DNA of 64,000 nucleotides from CALBPI01 sp963922335 (GCA_963922335.1 CAWUIB010000004.1:191606-255605), one strand, 5' to 3'; shown: positions 43,573-52,799, counted from the stretch's first letter. Made by a program: numbers and translations. The notes: generated by a model from the sequence alone, not told the origin.

Positions 43573-44093
43573 ATCGCTGCCTTCGACCGCTACCGTCAAG
43601 TATGAAGCGCGAACATTTCGTCGCCGTGTTCGGTGGCATTTATGAACATTCCGCCTGGGTTGCCGAGCGAGCCTTCGATGCGGGACTGGATGCACATTGC
43701 GATACCGCTGCTGGACTGGCCGCCCGCTTTCAGGCGATTGTCGATAAGAGCAGTCGTGAGCAGCGTCTTGAGTTGATCCGTGCGCATCCAGACCTCGCGG
43801 GCAAAGCTGCTGTTGCCGGCAACCTGACCGCCAGCTCCACTTCGGAGCAGGCGAGTGCAGGGTTGGATCGCTGTACGCCGGCGGAGTTCGATCGATTCCA
43901 GCAACACAATGACGCCTACAAGTCGCGCTTCAATATGCCGTTTATCAAGGCCGTGCGACACAGTAACCGTGCGGAGATTCTCGCCGCGTTTGAGGCACGT
44001 CTACCGAACTCATTCGACGACGAATTCGACAACGCCATGCAGGAGATTCATCAGATCGCGCGCTGGCGTTTGGAGGCGCTCTGCGATGGATAG
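43569..44093 (+). CDS. uraD: OHCU decarboxylase
   Basis: 174 residues, starting at the ATGA overlap with puuE. The central AHPDLAGKAAVAGNLTASST followed by SEQASAGLDR is the signature of 2-oxo-4-hydroxy-4-carboxy-5-ureidoimidazoline decarboxylase, with the catalytic His in AHPDLAGK. The C-terminal KAVRHSNRAEILAAFEARLP is also typical. It converts OHCU to (S)-allantoin stereospecifically. All-helical cytoplasmic protein. The product feeds PuuE directly upstream. The stop overlaps the allantoicase start by 8 bases. Confidence 0.96.
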   Translation: MNRCLRPLPSSMKREHFVAVFGGIYEHSAWVAERAFDAGLDAHCDTAAGLAARFQAIVDKSSREQRLELIRAHPDLAGKAAVAGNLTASSTSEQASAGLDRCTPAEFDRFQQHNDAYKSRFNMPFIKAVRHSNRAEILAAFEARLPNSFDDEFDNAMQEIHQIARWRLEALCDG

Positions 44094-45105
44094 ACAGGGA
44101 ATCATCACGCAGCTGACTGAGCCGCATCCATTCGGCGATGTCATCAACCTCGCCCACCCGCGACTCGGCGCACAGGCAATCTTCGCGACCGACGAATTCT
44201 ATGGCGACAAAGCCCGACTGATTTCGCCCGAGCCGCCGGTGTTCTTGCCGGACAAGTACGACGCCAATGGTAAGTGGATGGACGGATGGGAAAGCCGACG
44301 CCGACGCACACCGGGACATGACTGGTGCGTCATCCGCCTCGGCATGCCTGGGCGCATCGCAGGTATCGAAATCGACACTCGCCACTTTACCGGCAACTAT
44401 CCGCCGCATGCCTCGGTCGAGGCCTGCTACTTCTCGGGCGAGGTGCCGGATGACTCCGTCACCTGGCACGAGATCGTTGCCAAACGCACCGTCAATGGAA
44501 ATCGCCAGCACTTCTCTGAGGTTCAGAGCGACACACCGTGGACCCACATAAGGCTGCATATCTACCCGGATGGCGGGGTGGCGCGACTTCGTGTCTGGGG
44601 GCGGGTCGAGCGTGACTTCTCGAGCATTCAGGCCAACACGGAGCTGGATCTTTTCGCGATCGAAAACGGTGGCCGTGCGATGTACTGCAATGATGAGCAC
44701 TTCGGCACGATGCACAATCTCAATGCACCCGGTCGTGGCATCAACATGGGCGACGGATGGGAAACTGCGCGGCGACGGGCGCCCGGTAATGACTGGGTTG
44801 TCCTGGCGCTCGGTCATCCCGGAAAAATTCGTCGTGTTGTCGTCGACACCGCCCACTTTAAAGGCAACTACCCGGACGAAGTGGAGCTGCGAGCCACACA
44901 GATCGCCGAGACAGCGCATCCGTTTGATCCACTCGCAAGCGCCGAGTGGCCGATTCTCATGCCACGCCAGAAGCTCAAACCAGACACCATTCATGAGTTT
45001 ATCGACGTCATCTCAGACTCACAGACGGTGACGCATATTCGGATGAATATTTTCCCCGATGGCGGGGTCAGTCGACTGCGTATCTACGGTGTGCTTGCCG
45101 CATGA
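44086..45105 (+). CDS. alc: Allantoicase
   Basis: 339 residues from ATG at 44086, inside the end of uraD. It consists of two tandem jelly-roll allantoicase domains: MDGWESRRRRTPGHDWCVIR in the first and GDGWETARRRAPGNDWVVLA in the second, each followed by DT-(R/A)HF-x-GNYP. It hydrolyses allantoate to (S)-ureidoglycolate and urea. This uses the urea-releasing route rather than the ammonia-releasing AllC route, which fits the urease genes in the cluster. It overlaps allA by ATGA. Confidence 0.96.
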   Translation: MDRQGIITQLTEPHPFGDVINLAHPRLGAQAIFATDEFYGDKARLISPEPPVFLPDKYDANGKWMDGWESRRRRTPGHDWCVIRLGMPGRIAGIEIDTRHFTGNYPPHASVEACYFSGEVPDDSVTWHEIVAKRTVNGNRQHFSEVQSDTPWTHIRLHIYPDGGVARLRVWGRVERDFSSIQANTELDLFAIENGGRAMYCNDEHFGTMHNLNAPGRGINMGDGWETARRRAPGNDWVVLALGHPGKIRRVVVDTAHFKGNYPDEVELRATQIAETAHPFDPLASAEWPILMPRQKLKPDTIHEFIDVISDSQTVTHIRMNIFPDGGVSRLRIYGVLAA

Positions 45106-45605
45106 ACGACGTGGCCTTTGAAGTCCCCGTCACACCGATATCCGCGAGCGCTTTCGCGCCCTTTGGTGAAGTGATCGAGCCCACAGAACAGACCGCTGAG
45201 ATGGTGAACGGGCAACGCTTCGAGCGTTTCGACGCACTCGCAGAAATCCACTGCGGTGATGCCCCGGTGAACGTTGGCATCATGAGATGCGCAACGGCGA
45301 CGGCGCTTCCCTGCGAGATGACCATCGTCGAACGACACCCCCTCGGCAGCCAGGCTTTTTTGCCGCTGGATACCCTGCACTATGTCATTGCGGTCGCACC
45401 CCCATGTGCTCACCCTGATCCCACTCAGTTTCGGGGCTTCATCGTGCCGCCAAGAACCGGCATCAACATGCGCGCAGGGGTGTGGCACGTGCCATTGCTG
45501 GGCAGCAGAGTCGGCCAGACGTTTGCCGTTATCGATCGGGCCACCGAAGACAACTGCGATGAGGTCACATTGTCAGCACCATTGAGAATCCCCGCAGCAC
45601 TATGA
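45102..45605 (+). CDS. allA: Ureidoglycolate lyase
   Basis: 167 residues, normal length for AllA. Conserved sequences are ASAFAPFGEVIE, MTIVERHPLGSQAFLPL and GINMRAGVWHVPLL, the cupin-like core that binds ureidoglycolate. It cleaves (S)-ureidoglycolate to glyoxylate and urea, the second urea-forming step. Overlaps with alc and guaD by ATGA on both sides show tight translational coupling. No malate synthase or glyoxylate carboligase is in the window. Confidence 0.95.
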   Translation: MNDVAFEVPVTPISASAFAPFGEVIEPTEQTAEMVNGQRFERFDALAEIHCGDAPVNVGIMRCATATALPCEMTIVERHPLGSQAFLPLDTLHYVIAVAPPCAHPDPTQFRGFIVPPRTGINMRAGVWHVPLLGSRVGQTFAVIDRATEDNCDEVTLSAPLRIPAAL

Positions 45606-46912
45606 CCGCACGCGCTTTTCGTGGAACGATTCTGCATTGCTTGTCTGATCCCGGGGTCGATAACGATACCGACTCAATGGAGGTCTTCGAGGACGGCATT
45701 CTTGTCGTCGAAGACGGCGATATTGTTGACCTCGGACCGGCTCATGTCTTGCTTGACCGACTCGGCGAACAGTGTCCGGTCACCGATTATCGCGGTCGGT
45801 TTCTCCTGCCGGGTTTCATTGATTGCCATGTCCACTACCCGCAGACAAACATCATTGCAGCCTACGGCACACAACTGCTCGACTGGCTGAATACCTATAC
45901 CTTCCCCTTCGAGTCGCGGTTTGCTGATATTGAGTACGCGCGCGAGACAGCCGCATTTTTTGTCGACGAGCTGCTGAAGAACGGAACCACGGCTGCCGCG
46001 GTATTCGCAACCGTGCACGCGCACTCCGTTGACGCCCTGTTTGAAGCCACCAGCCGAAAAAACATGTGCACCTTCGCCGGTAAGGTGCTCATGGATCGCC
46101 ACTGCCCGTCGAATCTTCGTGACACTCCGGAGACCGGCTACCGCGAGAGTCGAGATCTGATTGAGCGTTGGCATGGTGAGGGACGTAACCTGTATGCGAT
46201 CACGCCGAGATTCGCGCCAACCAGCTCAACCGAGCAGCTAACGCTCGCCGGCAAATTGGCGTCGGAATTTCCAGATACTTTGATTCAGACGCATCTGGCA
46301 GAGAATGTCGAAGAGGTTGAATGGGCCCGTTCATTGTTTCCGGACTCCGACTCCTATCTCGGCATCTATCGCGACTTTGGACTGCTGCGCGATCGATCCG
46401 TCTTCGCGCACTGCATCCATCTGGAAGACCAGGACCATGCGAGTCTCGCCGCGCACAATGCGGCCATTGCGTTTTGCCCGACTTCCAATCTGTTTCTCGG
46501 TAGCGGGTTGTTCGATTTGGAGGCCGCGCGCAACCACGGCGTAAGAGTGGGACTGGCAACCGACGTCGGAGGCGGCACCAGTTTTAGTCAACTCGACACC
46601 GTCAGTGAGGCCTATAAGGTGCTGCAATTGCGGGGGCAAAGCTTGCACAGTGCGAGCGGGCTTTATCTGGCAACCCTCGGAAGTGCCAGAGCGCTGCACC
46701 TTGAGGACCAGATCGGTAATTTGCTGCCGGGTAAGGCCGCAGACTTCGTCGTACTCGATCTCGAATCCACGCCCCTGCTCCGCCGCCGCATGACCACCAG
46801 CCAAGATCCGGTTGATCAGCTCTTTGCACAACTGATGTTGGCCGATGATCGCGCTGTGTTGTCGACTTATGTAAAAGGCGATTGCGTATACAGTCGCGAG
46901 AACGAGTCTTAA
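45602..46912 (+). CDS. guaD: Guanine deaminase
   Basis: 436 residues of the amidohydrolase superfamily. The metal site begins with DCHVHYPQTNIIAAYG (about residue 75), continues with HLAENVEEVEWARSLFP (about 227), HCIHLED (about 268), and the catalytic Asp in ATDVGGGTSFSQL (about 320). LLDWLNTYTFPFESRF is typical of guanine deaminases. It converts guanine to xanthine for XDH. Zinc-dependent and cytoplasmic. It closes the coupled ureide run; 68 bases separate it from a GGDEF gene. Confidence 0.95.
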   Translation: MTARAFRGTILHCLSDPGVDNDTDSMEVFEDGILVVEDGDIVDLGPAHVLLDRLGEQCPVTDYRGRFLLPGFIDCHVHYPQTNIIAAYGTQLLDWLNTYTFPFESRFADIEYARETAAFFVDELLKNGTTAAAVFATVHAHSVDALFEATSRKNMCTFAGKVLMDRHCPSNLRDTPETGYRESRDLIERWHGEGRNLYAITPRFAPTSSTEQLTLAGKLASEFPDTLIQTHLAENVEEVEWARSLFPDSDSYLGIYRDFGLLRDRSVFAHCIHLEDQDHASLAAHNAAIAFCPTSNLFLGSGLFDLEAARNHGVRVGLATDVGGGTSFSQLDTVSEAYKVLQLRGQSLHSASGLYLATLGSARALHLEDQIGNLLPGKAADFVVLDLESTPLLRRRMTTSQDPVDQLFAQLMLADDRAVLSTYVKGDCVYSRENES

Positions 46913-46980
46913 TTCCAAAACGAGACTTCAGGATCGTGCTGACCCGTCGCTTACCTTAGGAGTAGCAGCGACAGGCCGCC

Positions 46981-48549
46981 ATGAGGCACGCACCGACAAC
47001 CAACGTATCGAAAGGGTTCCGACTTGCATTGGAGCTCGGCGTCTGTGCGCTCGCAATCTGGATAACCATCTGGTTGTCCTACGCGGTTGGATTCGTGGGC
47101 AACACGGTCGTCGCCATCTGGCCCGCCGGCGGACTCGGTGTCTGGATGGCACTGCGCTACGGCTGGCGCGCCGTACCCAGCATCGCCCTCGGCCAGGGCT
47201 TACATGTGCTGACTACTTTCCCGCCGGACCAACTCATTGCCGGTCTGTTGCCAAGCGTTACCAATGGGATCGCGATCGGGATTGCCATTAGCCTCTATAG
47301 GCGCGCCGTTGGCGCGGCGGAACCGCTGTACTCTCTGCGTACAGTCACACTGTTCTTCGTGATACCGGGTGTACTACACAGCGTGATTGCGAGTGTCGCC
47401 GGCACATCGATCATGATCGCGTTCTTCGATGTGCAAGGCGCCGCTCGCTGGGAGATCGCCTGGCGCTGGCTATTCTCGGATTTCACCGGCGTCGTGTTGA
47501 TCGCACCGTTCATGTTGGCCGTAGAAGAGGCATGGTCGAAGCGACAGCGCTTGGTGGCCCTCTTCAGTCGTGACCTTGCCAGCGCGACAGCAATCACGCT
47601 GGGTGTCCTTGCGCTAATCGGGATTGCCGCGACACAAATGCCGGATGCGCTGGGTCAGTACCCCATTGTCTTGTTTACGATGCCCTTGTGCATATGGCTC
47701 GCATTCAAGGAATCGAGCATCACCAGTCTTAGCCTGCTGGCCACCAGTATTCTGGGCGCGCTCGGCCTGACGCTGGCACGCGTTGGCGACGTCAGTGCTG
47801 CGGGCTTTCTGGTCGTGCAGCTTTATGGGGTCGTCGTGATGTGCACGAGCCTCGTCCTGCATGCGAACTCGCGTGAGCGACGTCAGGCACTTGCGGCTCT
47901 CGCCTCCGAACGCGCATCGCTGGAGCGGACCGTCGCCGAGCGCACCGCCGCACTTCAGGACCAGATCGCCGCCTATGAGCTGGTCAAGGCCGAGCTCGAA
48001 AAACAGGCGTCTACCGACTCGCTGACCGGTCTCGCGAACCGCCGGGCTTTCATGTCACATCTCGATGAGCAGTTCTCCAAAATCAAACGGAACAACGGGA
48101 CACAGTGTCTGGTGATGATGGATCTGGATCACTTCAAGACCATCAACGATACCCACGGACATGCGGTTGGCGACGAGGTCCTTGAGCAGGTCGGCATCAT
48201 TCTGAAAGACAGTGCGCGCACCGGCATGGACTTTCCGGCGAGACTTGGCGGGGAGGAGTTCGCTTGTCTTCTGGATGACACGTCGCTGGAGGGTGGCATC
48301 ATCGCTGCCAAGCGCCTTCTCAAACGGATCGAAGACGCGGTCGTCAAAACCACTGCGGGTCCACTAAGTTTCACCGCGAGCGCCGGGCTCGCGCCGATCA
48401 CGGGTGAACTCCCGTCGATTCACCATGCGATGGTAGCCGCCGACGAAGCGCTGTACGAAGCCAAGAGAAGTGGCCGAAACCAGGTCTGCACGCATGACCC
48501 TCTGACCATTACGATCAGCCTCAAGGTCGCACAACACTCAAGTGGCTGA
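46981..48549 (+). CDS. MASE1-domain diguanylate cyclase
   Basis: 522 residues. The first 290 or so are eight to ten membrane helices of the MASE1 sensor type (IWPAGGLGVWMALRYGWRAVPSIALGQ). A short coiled-coil of about 40 residues leads to a GGDEF domain (TDSLTGLANRRAFMSHLDEQ) with GGEEF at 423-427. Four residues upstream of the GGEEF run it reads TGMD, not RxxD, so the inhibitory site is missing and product feedback should be weak. It should make c-di-GMP in response to a membrane-sensed signal. It follows guaD and could be co-transcribed with it. Confidence 0.9.
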   Translation: MRHAPTTNVSKGFRLALELGVCALAIWITIWLSYAVGFVGNTVVAIWPAGGLGVWMALRYGWRAVPSIALGQGLHVLTTFPPDQLIAGLLPSVTNGIAIGIAISLYRRAVGAAEPLYSLRTVTLFFVIPGVLHSVIASVAGTSIMIAFFDVQGAARWEIAWRWLFSDFTGVVLIAPFMLAVEEAWSKRQRLVALFSRDLASATAITLGVLALIGIAATQMPDALGQYPIVLFTMPLCIWLAFKESSITSLSLLATSILGALGLTLARVGDVSAAGFLVVQLYGVVVMCTSLVLHANSRERRQALAALASERASLERTVAERTAALQDQIAAYELVKAELEKQASTDSLTGLANRRAFMSHLDEQFSKIKRNNGTQCLVMMDLDHFKTINDTHGHAVGDEVLEQVGIILKDSARTGMDFPARLGGEEFACLLDDTSLEGGIIAAKRLLKRIEDAVVKTTAGPLSFTASAGLAPITGELPSIHHAMVAADEALYEAKRSGRNQVCTHDPLTITISLKVAQHSSG

Positions 48550-48554
48550 GTGCG

Positions 48555-49475
48555 TCAGAGCTCGCGTGAGAGGAACCGGACGGTCTGATCGATCAGTACG
48601 ACCGAAAACTGCGGCTGATCGTTAAACAAGCCGAAGCCATGATCCGCGCCTGGAATCTCAATCAGTGAAACCACAGCAGCATTGCCGGCCGCTGCTTCGG
48701 CACGTCGGCTGACCACAGGCGGCACAACATCATCTGCCTGGCCATGGATTAACAAGAGCGAGCCCGTGTAGCGCTCGATTGCGTCCAAAGGCATCGAGGC
48801 CTCCAGGTCATCGAACCACTGCGCACCGAGTTGCTGTTTCTGCCCCCAAAATGTCTCGTAAGGGGCATATCCCTCGGTCCGGGCCTGCTCCTTCATGGCG
48901 GCATACTCTGCCTCACCACCCAGCATGTCGGTGAACTCAGAGGCGCCATTCTCAAGCGCGCCCGCCCACGACACCATCGCGGCATAGCGCTCGCCGTCCT
49001 GGCTCAGCTCGGCGGCAATCCGCCCGCCCATACTGAACCCGACGATGCCTACCCGATTCAAGTCGATGTACGCCCAGCGCTGCACATACTCGTAAGCCGA
49101 TAGCACATCCGCCTTCATGTTGGTCAGGTTGTTGTTGTAGAACGGCTCTTCACTCTCTCCGCAACCGGGAAAATCCATTCGGATCGATGCGATTCCCTTT
49201 GCGGCCAATTGCGCTGCAAGACGGGTGAAGGCACCCGCCTCCTCACGTGTACCGCCGTGACCATGAACCAGCAGCACCAGTGGCAAAGCCTGCTCGTTGG
49301 CACTCGGCGGGATTACGTAAGTCACCGGAATCTGGGTGTCACGCGACGCAATCATCGCCTCCTGCGACCACACCCCTTCCGGCAGGGGCACTTCAGGAGT
49401 CGCGATCGGTGCAGGCGCACCGGCACAGCCCGCCAGTGCGGACAAGACGAGCAATGTTGCTACGATCGATCTCAT
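48555..49475 (-). CDS. Alpha/beta hydrolase lipoprotein
   Basis: 306 residues from ATG at 49475, chosen because it gives a clean lipoprotein signal (LLVLSALAGC) and overlaps the upstream gene stop by ATGA; an ATG at 49502 lies deeper in that gene. The nucleophile elbow is GFSMGG (about residue 144), the oxyanion region LVHGHGGTREE, and a His near the C-terminus in GADHGFGLF completes a catalytic triad with an Asp in GQADDVVPP. It should act as an esterase or peptidase on the periplasmic face. Substrate unknown. Confidence 0.85.
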   Translation of the reverse strand: MRSIVATLLVLSALAGCAGAPAPIATPEVPLPEGVWSQEAMIASRDTQIPVTYVIPPSANEQALPLVLLVHGHGGTREEAGAFTRLAAQLAAKGIASIRMDFPGCGESEEPFYNNNLTNMKADVLSAYEYVQRWAYIDLNRVGIVGFSMGGRIAAELSQDGERYAAMVSWAGALENGASEFTDMLGGEAEYAAMKEQARTEGYAPYETFWGQKQQLGAQWFDDLEASMPLDAIERYTGSLLLIHGQADDVVPPVVSRRAEAAAGNAAVVSLIEIPGADHGFGLFNDQPQFSVVLIDQTVRFLSREL

Positions 49476-50392
49476 CGCTGTCGCTCCAGCGTTATCTTCC
49501 ACTCGACACCGGCATCGATCAGGTACTTCTCAGCAAAGTTCCCTTGATTGATCGCAATACTGAGATCGCCACTTGAGTTGATGAACAGCAAGTTTTCCCC
49601 AACGTCGACAGATCCAAAGCTCCGCGCATACGGAATGGCACCCTCGAAAAGCATCTCGCCCTTGTACTTAAGAACCACATCATAAAGGTCGCCGTACTCA
49701 GCTTTATCGAGCTCGAACATCGCACGATCAATATTGAAGAAGATGTTTCCGAGACGATCGACGCCGCCCACGACATGGCCGCGGAATACGCCGTCCTCAT
49801 AAGTGCCCGGTTGCGACTCGATCGTCATTACGGCGGCGGGCAGTAAGGGGCCAACCTCCTCAAAACGGATCACTCCGGCAGCGAGGCGCGCACCGGTATA
49901 CGAATAGACATCGCGCCCATGGAAGGTGTGCGCCCACTCGGTATTCGGACGGCGATTCACCGTCTCATCGATTTCCCGGACCGCTTTGATGCCGTATGCG
50001 CGGGCCGGCCCGGATAACGAACCGTTGTCGGGGCTTACGAAGTACAAGTCGTTGTCTGTTTGGAGCACAACCGACTTTCTGGGCGTACCGACACCGGGGT
50101 CAACCACAGATACAAACACGGTCCCTGAGGGCCAGGTCTGCGCGTTGTACTCAAGCGAATCGCTCGCCGCACGGATGTCATATAACGGAATCAGCGGTCG
50201 AACGTTATATACATCGAGCTTGGGGCACACCGTCCTCGCCACGCCGGTCATGACCAAACCTTCGAAGTCTGCCTGAATGACCAAGGCGCTCTTGCGGCAC
50301 GGCGTGTCTTCGGTTTCGTGGTGTGCCGCGATGGCCGGCACCGATGACCCGATCCATAACAGCGCCAGAGTTGCCAACCCCCGAGTCCCCAT
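49472..50392 (-). CDS. Exported SAM hydroxide adenosyltransferase (DUF62)-like protein
   Basis: 306 residues. A signal peptide (LATLALLWIGSSVPAIAA, cleavage about residue 23) predicts export. The mature protein matches the DUF62 / S-adenosyl-L-methionine hydrolase family, relatives of fluorinase: VVDPGVGTPRKSVVLQT and TFHGRDVYSYTGARLAAG are family motifs, and the C-terminal beta domain (about 190-300) contains GNFAEKYLIDAG. Family members release adenosine and L-methionine from SAM with hydroxide as nucleophile. A periplasmic location is unusual. It would yield adenosine next to purine-degrading genes. It is followed by a coupled lipoprotein hydrolase. Confidence 0.85.
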   Translation of the reverse strand: MGTRGLATLALLWIGSSVPAIAAHHETEDTPCRKSALVIQADFEGLVMTGVARTVCPKLDVYNVRPLIPLYDIRAASDSLEYNAQTWPSGTVFVSVVDPGVGTPRKSVVLQTDNDLYFVSPDNGSLSGPARAYGIKAVREIDETVNRRPNTEWAHTFHGRDVYSYTGARLAAGVIRFEEVGPLLPAAVMTIESQPGTYEDGVFRGHVVGGVDRLGNIFFNIDRAMFELDKAEYGDLYDVVLKYKGEMLFEGAIPYARSFGSVDVGENLLFINSSGDLSIAINQGNFAEKYLIDAGVEWKITLERQR

Positions 50393-50426
50393 AGTGCTCT
50401 CCCCGTTTGTTACCAGGCGATTTAGA

Positions 50427-51773
50427 CTACGCGCTTAGGCGTTTCGATGCAGCTGTATGGCGTGCGCGCAGCGCCTCAAGGTCGGTACCCAGGAGCGCAC
50501 CGTCCCGAACGCGCCACTCACCGCCGACCATGAGATCCGAGACTTTGTGTGCACCGCATAACAAAAGCGCTGCAACAGGATCGGTGGCACCCGAAAAGCG
50601 CAACTCGTCCAGTCGGTAACAGCCAAGATCCGCCAGGTGGCCTGGGACGAGCTGGCCGAGTGCACTGCGACCAAGCACAGCAGCGCCGCCAGCCGTGGCC
50701 CAGCGCAAAGCAACATCGTGAGTAATGGCTTGCGCACCCGAACGCAGGCGCTGCAAGAGAAAAGCCTGGCGCACTTCGCCGATCATGTTCGACGCGTCAT
50801 TCGATGCAGACCCATCGACGCCGAGACCAATCGGACTGCCAGCATCTTCGAGATCCAACGCCGGGCAAATTCCTGAAGCAAGCACCATGTTTGAACTGGG
50901 ACAATGCGAAATCGCGGTTGCGGCACGGCCCAGTCGCTCGATTTCACCACGATCGAAATGGATGCCGTGGGCGAGCCAAACATCGTCTGCCAGCCAGTCT
51001 AGCGACTCGAGATAGTCGAGCGGGCGCTGACCGAATTGCTCAAGGCAAAACGCATTCTCATCTTCGGTCTCGGCGAGGTGAGTATGCAATCGCACGCCGT
51101 GTCTGCGTGCGAGTGCGGCGCTCTCTCGCATCAGCTCTGGTGTTACCGAAAACGGAGAGCACGGTGCCAAGGCAATCTGCACCATCGCCGCTGGCGATGC
51201 ATCATGATACTCGGTGATCAAACGTTCACTCTCGGCCAGAATTTTCTCGGGGGACTGAACAACATGGTCTGGCGGAAGCCCACCATCGCGCTCACCAAGA
51301 CTCATCGAACCGCGCGTTAGGGTGACACGGACTCCCAGTCGCTGTGCAACACTCACCTGAACGTCAATCGCGTCGGCGATCTTGTCGGTGAACAAGTAAT
51401 GGTGATCGCTGGCGAGCGTGCAGCCGGACAACATCAGCTCCGCAAGCGCGAGCTCGGTAGACACCTCAACGGCATCAAGGTCGAGCCCCGCCCATACCGG
51501 GTACAACGCTTTGAGCCATGGAAACAGCGGTTGATTGAGTGCGTGCGGAAACGCTCTGGTGAGCGTCTGATAAAAATGGTGGTGGCAGTTCACAAGCCCC
51601 GGCAAGACCACCTGGTCGCTCGCATCGTAAACGTGGTCGACTGGCTCAGCCGGCGTGGCCCCGGTGGCAAGACACTCCGCAATGCGGTCGCCATCAACCA
51701 CCAATCCGCCCGATGCGCCGACGTCGGCGCCGGTCCAGACCGCAGCCGGATTCCTGATCCAGGTTCGTGCCAT
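50427..51773 (-). CDS. 8-Oxoguanine deaminase
   Basis: 448 residues, amidohydrolase superfamily. The metal-binding start is NCHHHFYQTLTRAFPHALN, and FPWLKALYPVWAGLD is characteristic of 8-oxoguanine deaminases of the Pseudomonas type. Other metal ligands are in HTHLAETEDEN, LAHGIHFDRGE and GVDGSASNDASNM. It converts 8-oxoguanine to urate directly, so oxidised purines bypass XDH. A triazine or related substrate is the alternative for members of this superfamily, but motifs favour 8-oxoguanine. It is 15 bases after the adenine deaminase-like gene, on the same strand. Confidence 0.85.
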   Translation of the reverse strand: MARTWIRNPAAVWTGADVGASGGLVVDGDRIAECLATGATPAEPVDHVYDASDQVVLPGLVNCHHHFYQTLTRAFPHALNQPLFPWLKALYPVWAGLDLDAVEVSTELALAELMLSGCTLASDHHYLFTDKIADAIDVQVSVAQRLGVRVTLTRGSMSLGERDGGLPPDHVVQSPEKILAESERLITEYHDASPAAMVQIALAPCSPFSVTPELMRESAALARRHGVRLHTHLAETEDENAFCLEQFGQRPLDYLESLDWLADDVWLAHGIHFDRGEIERLGRAATAISHCPSSNMVLASGICPALDLEDAGSPIGLGVDGSASNDASNMIGEVRQAFLLQRLRSGAQAITHDVALRWATAGGAAVLGRSALGQLVPGHLADLGCYRLDELRFSGATDPVAALLLCGAHKVSDLMVGGEWRVRDGALLGTDLEALRARHTAASKRLSA

Positions 51774-51788
51774 TTCTACGGATTCGGC

Positions 51789-52799
51789 TCAGGCAGCGAA
51801 TGACCGTGCAAACGCATCGATCTCGTCGTGATAACCGGCACGCTCTTCGTCAGTAAGCCACGCCACATCAAAAGCATTGCGGGTCAGTGTGAGCATTTCG
51901 TCATGCGTGAATCCCGCTTGCTCCTGCAATGCACGGAAATTGTCGGTCATGTAAGCACGGAAATAAGCCGGATCATCTGAATTCACCGTCGCCCGCATGC
52001 CGAGTTCGAGCATCTTGCGAATCTCATCGCCCGTCAAAGACTGAGCGCAAAAGGTGTTGGAAACCGGGCAGACCGTCAGGCCAAGACCACGCCGCTTAAT
52101 CTCCTCACACAGTGCAGGATCCTCCAGGGAGTTCACACCGTGATCGACGCGATCCGCTTCGACTTTGGTCACCACATCCCAGATGTTCGATACGCTGTTC
52201 TCCTGGTCCACATCGCAATGCATCGTGAGCTTCAGGCCCATCGATCGCGCGCGCTCAAAGACTTTGGCGAACTTCAACGGCGGGTTGCCTTTCTCATCGG
52301 AATCCAGCCCCACCCCGATGAGCTGATCGAGATAAGGCTCGGCCATCTCAAGATGCTCCATTGCCGATTCAGCGCTCATGTCACGCAGGAAGCACATGAT
52401 CAACCGGGAGCGGATCCCCAGATTCTCCTCCGCATCTTTTTGCGCGCGACTGATGCCGTCGATCACGGTCGAGAACTCTACGCCGCGAGTCGTATGACCT
52501 TGGGGATCGAAGAACGGCTCAACGTAGCGCACGTTGTCGGCGTGCGCGCGCTGGAAATAGTGATAGGTGAGATCGTAGAAGTCCTGCTCAGTCTGCAGCA
52601 CATTCATCCCGGCGTAGTAAATCTTCAGAAATGACGGCAGATCATTGAAATTGTAGGCATCGATGACCGCCTGCGGACTGTCGTACTCAAGGTCAATGCC
52701 GTTCTTTTGTGCAAGCTCAAAAATATGTTCGGGCTCCAGCGTACCCTCAAGGTGGACGTGCAGTTCGGCCTTCGGCATATCCGCAACAAAGTCTGGCAT
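51789..52799 (-). CDS. Adenine/adenosine deaminase family protein
   Basis: 336 residues from ATG at 52799, with GGAG 7 bases upstream; the frame runs further upstream but has no support. LPKAELHVHLEGTLEP-type motif (here MPKAELHVHLEGTLEPEHIF) and TEQDFYDLTYHYFQRAHAD with VEPFFDPQGHTTRG resemble the Pseudomonas adenine deaminase group more than classic adenosine deaminase. Metal ligands: the N-terminal His pair, a later His, and Asp in NSDDPAYF. The canonical HAGE with the catalytic Glu is replaced by HCDVDQENS. Activity may differ from standard. Likely role: adenine to hypoxanthine. Confidence 0.78.
   Translation of the reverse strand: MPDFVADMPKAELHVHLEGTLEPEHIFELAQKNGIDLEYDSPQAVIDAYNFNDLPSFLKIYYAGMNVLQTEQDFYDLTYHYFQRAHADNVRYVEPFFDPQGHTTRGVEFSTVIDGISRAQKDAEENLGIRSRLIMCFLRDMSAESAMEHLEMAEPYLDQLIGVGLDSDEKGNPPLKFAKVFERARSMGLKLTMHCDVDQENSVSNIWDVVTKVEADRVDHGVNSLEDPALCEEIKRRGLGLTVCPVSNTFCAQSLTGDEIRKMLELGMRATVNSDDPAYFRAYMTDNFRALQEQAGFTHDEMLTLTRNAFDVAWLTDEERAGYHDEIDAFARSFAA

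Noticed and set aside
43945..44994. Open frame of 349 codons antisense to allantoicase
   Set aside because: Overlaps a well-supported two-domain enzyme completely; no family similarity.
46946..46972. Short stem GTCGCT/AGCGAC before the MASE1-GGDEF gene
   Set aside because: Only 6 bp with a 15-base loop; too weak to call a terminator or a translational switch.
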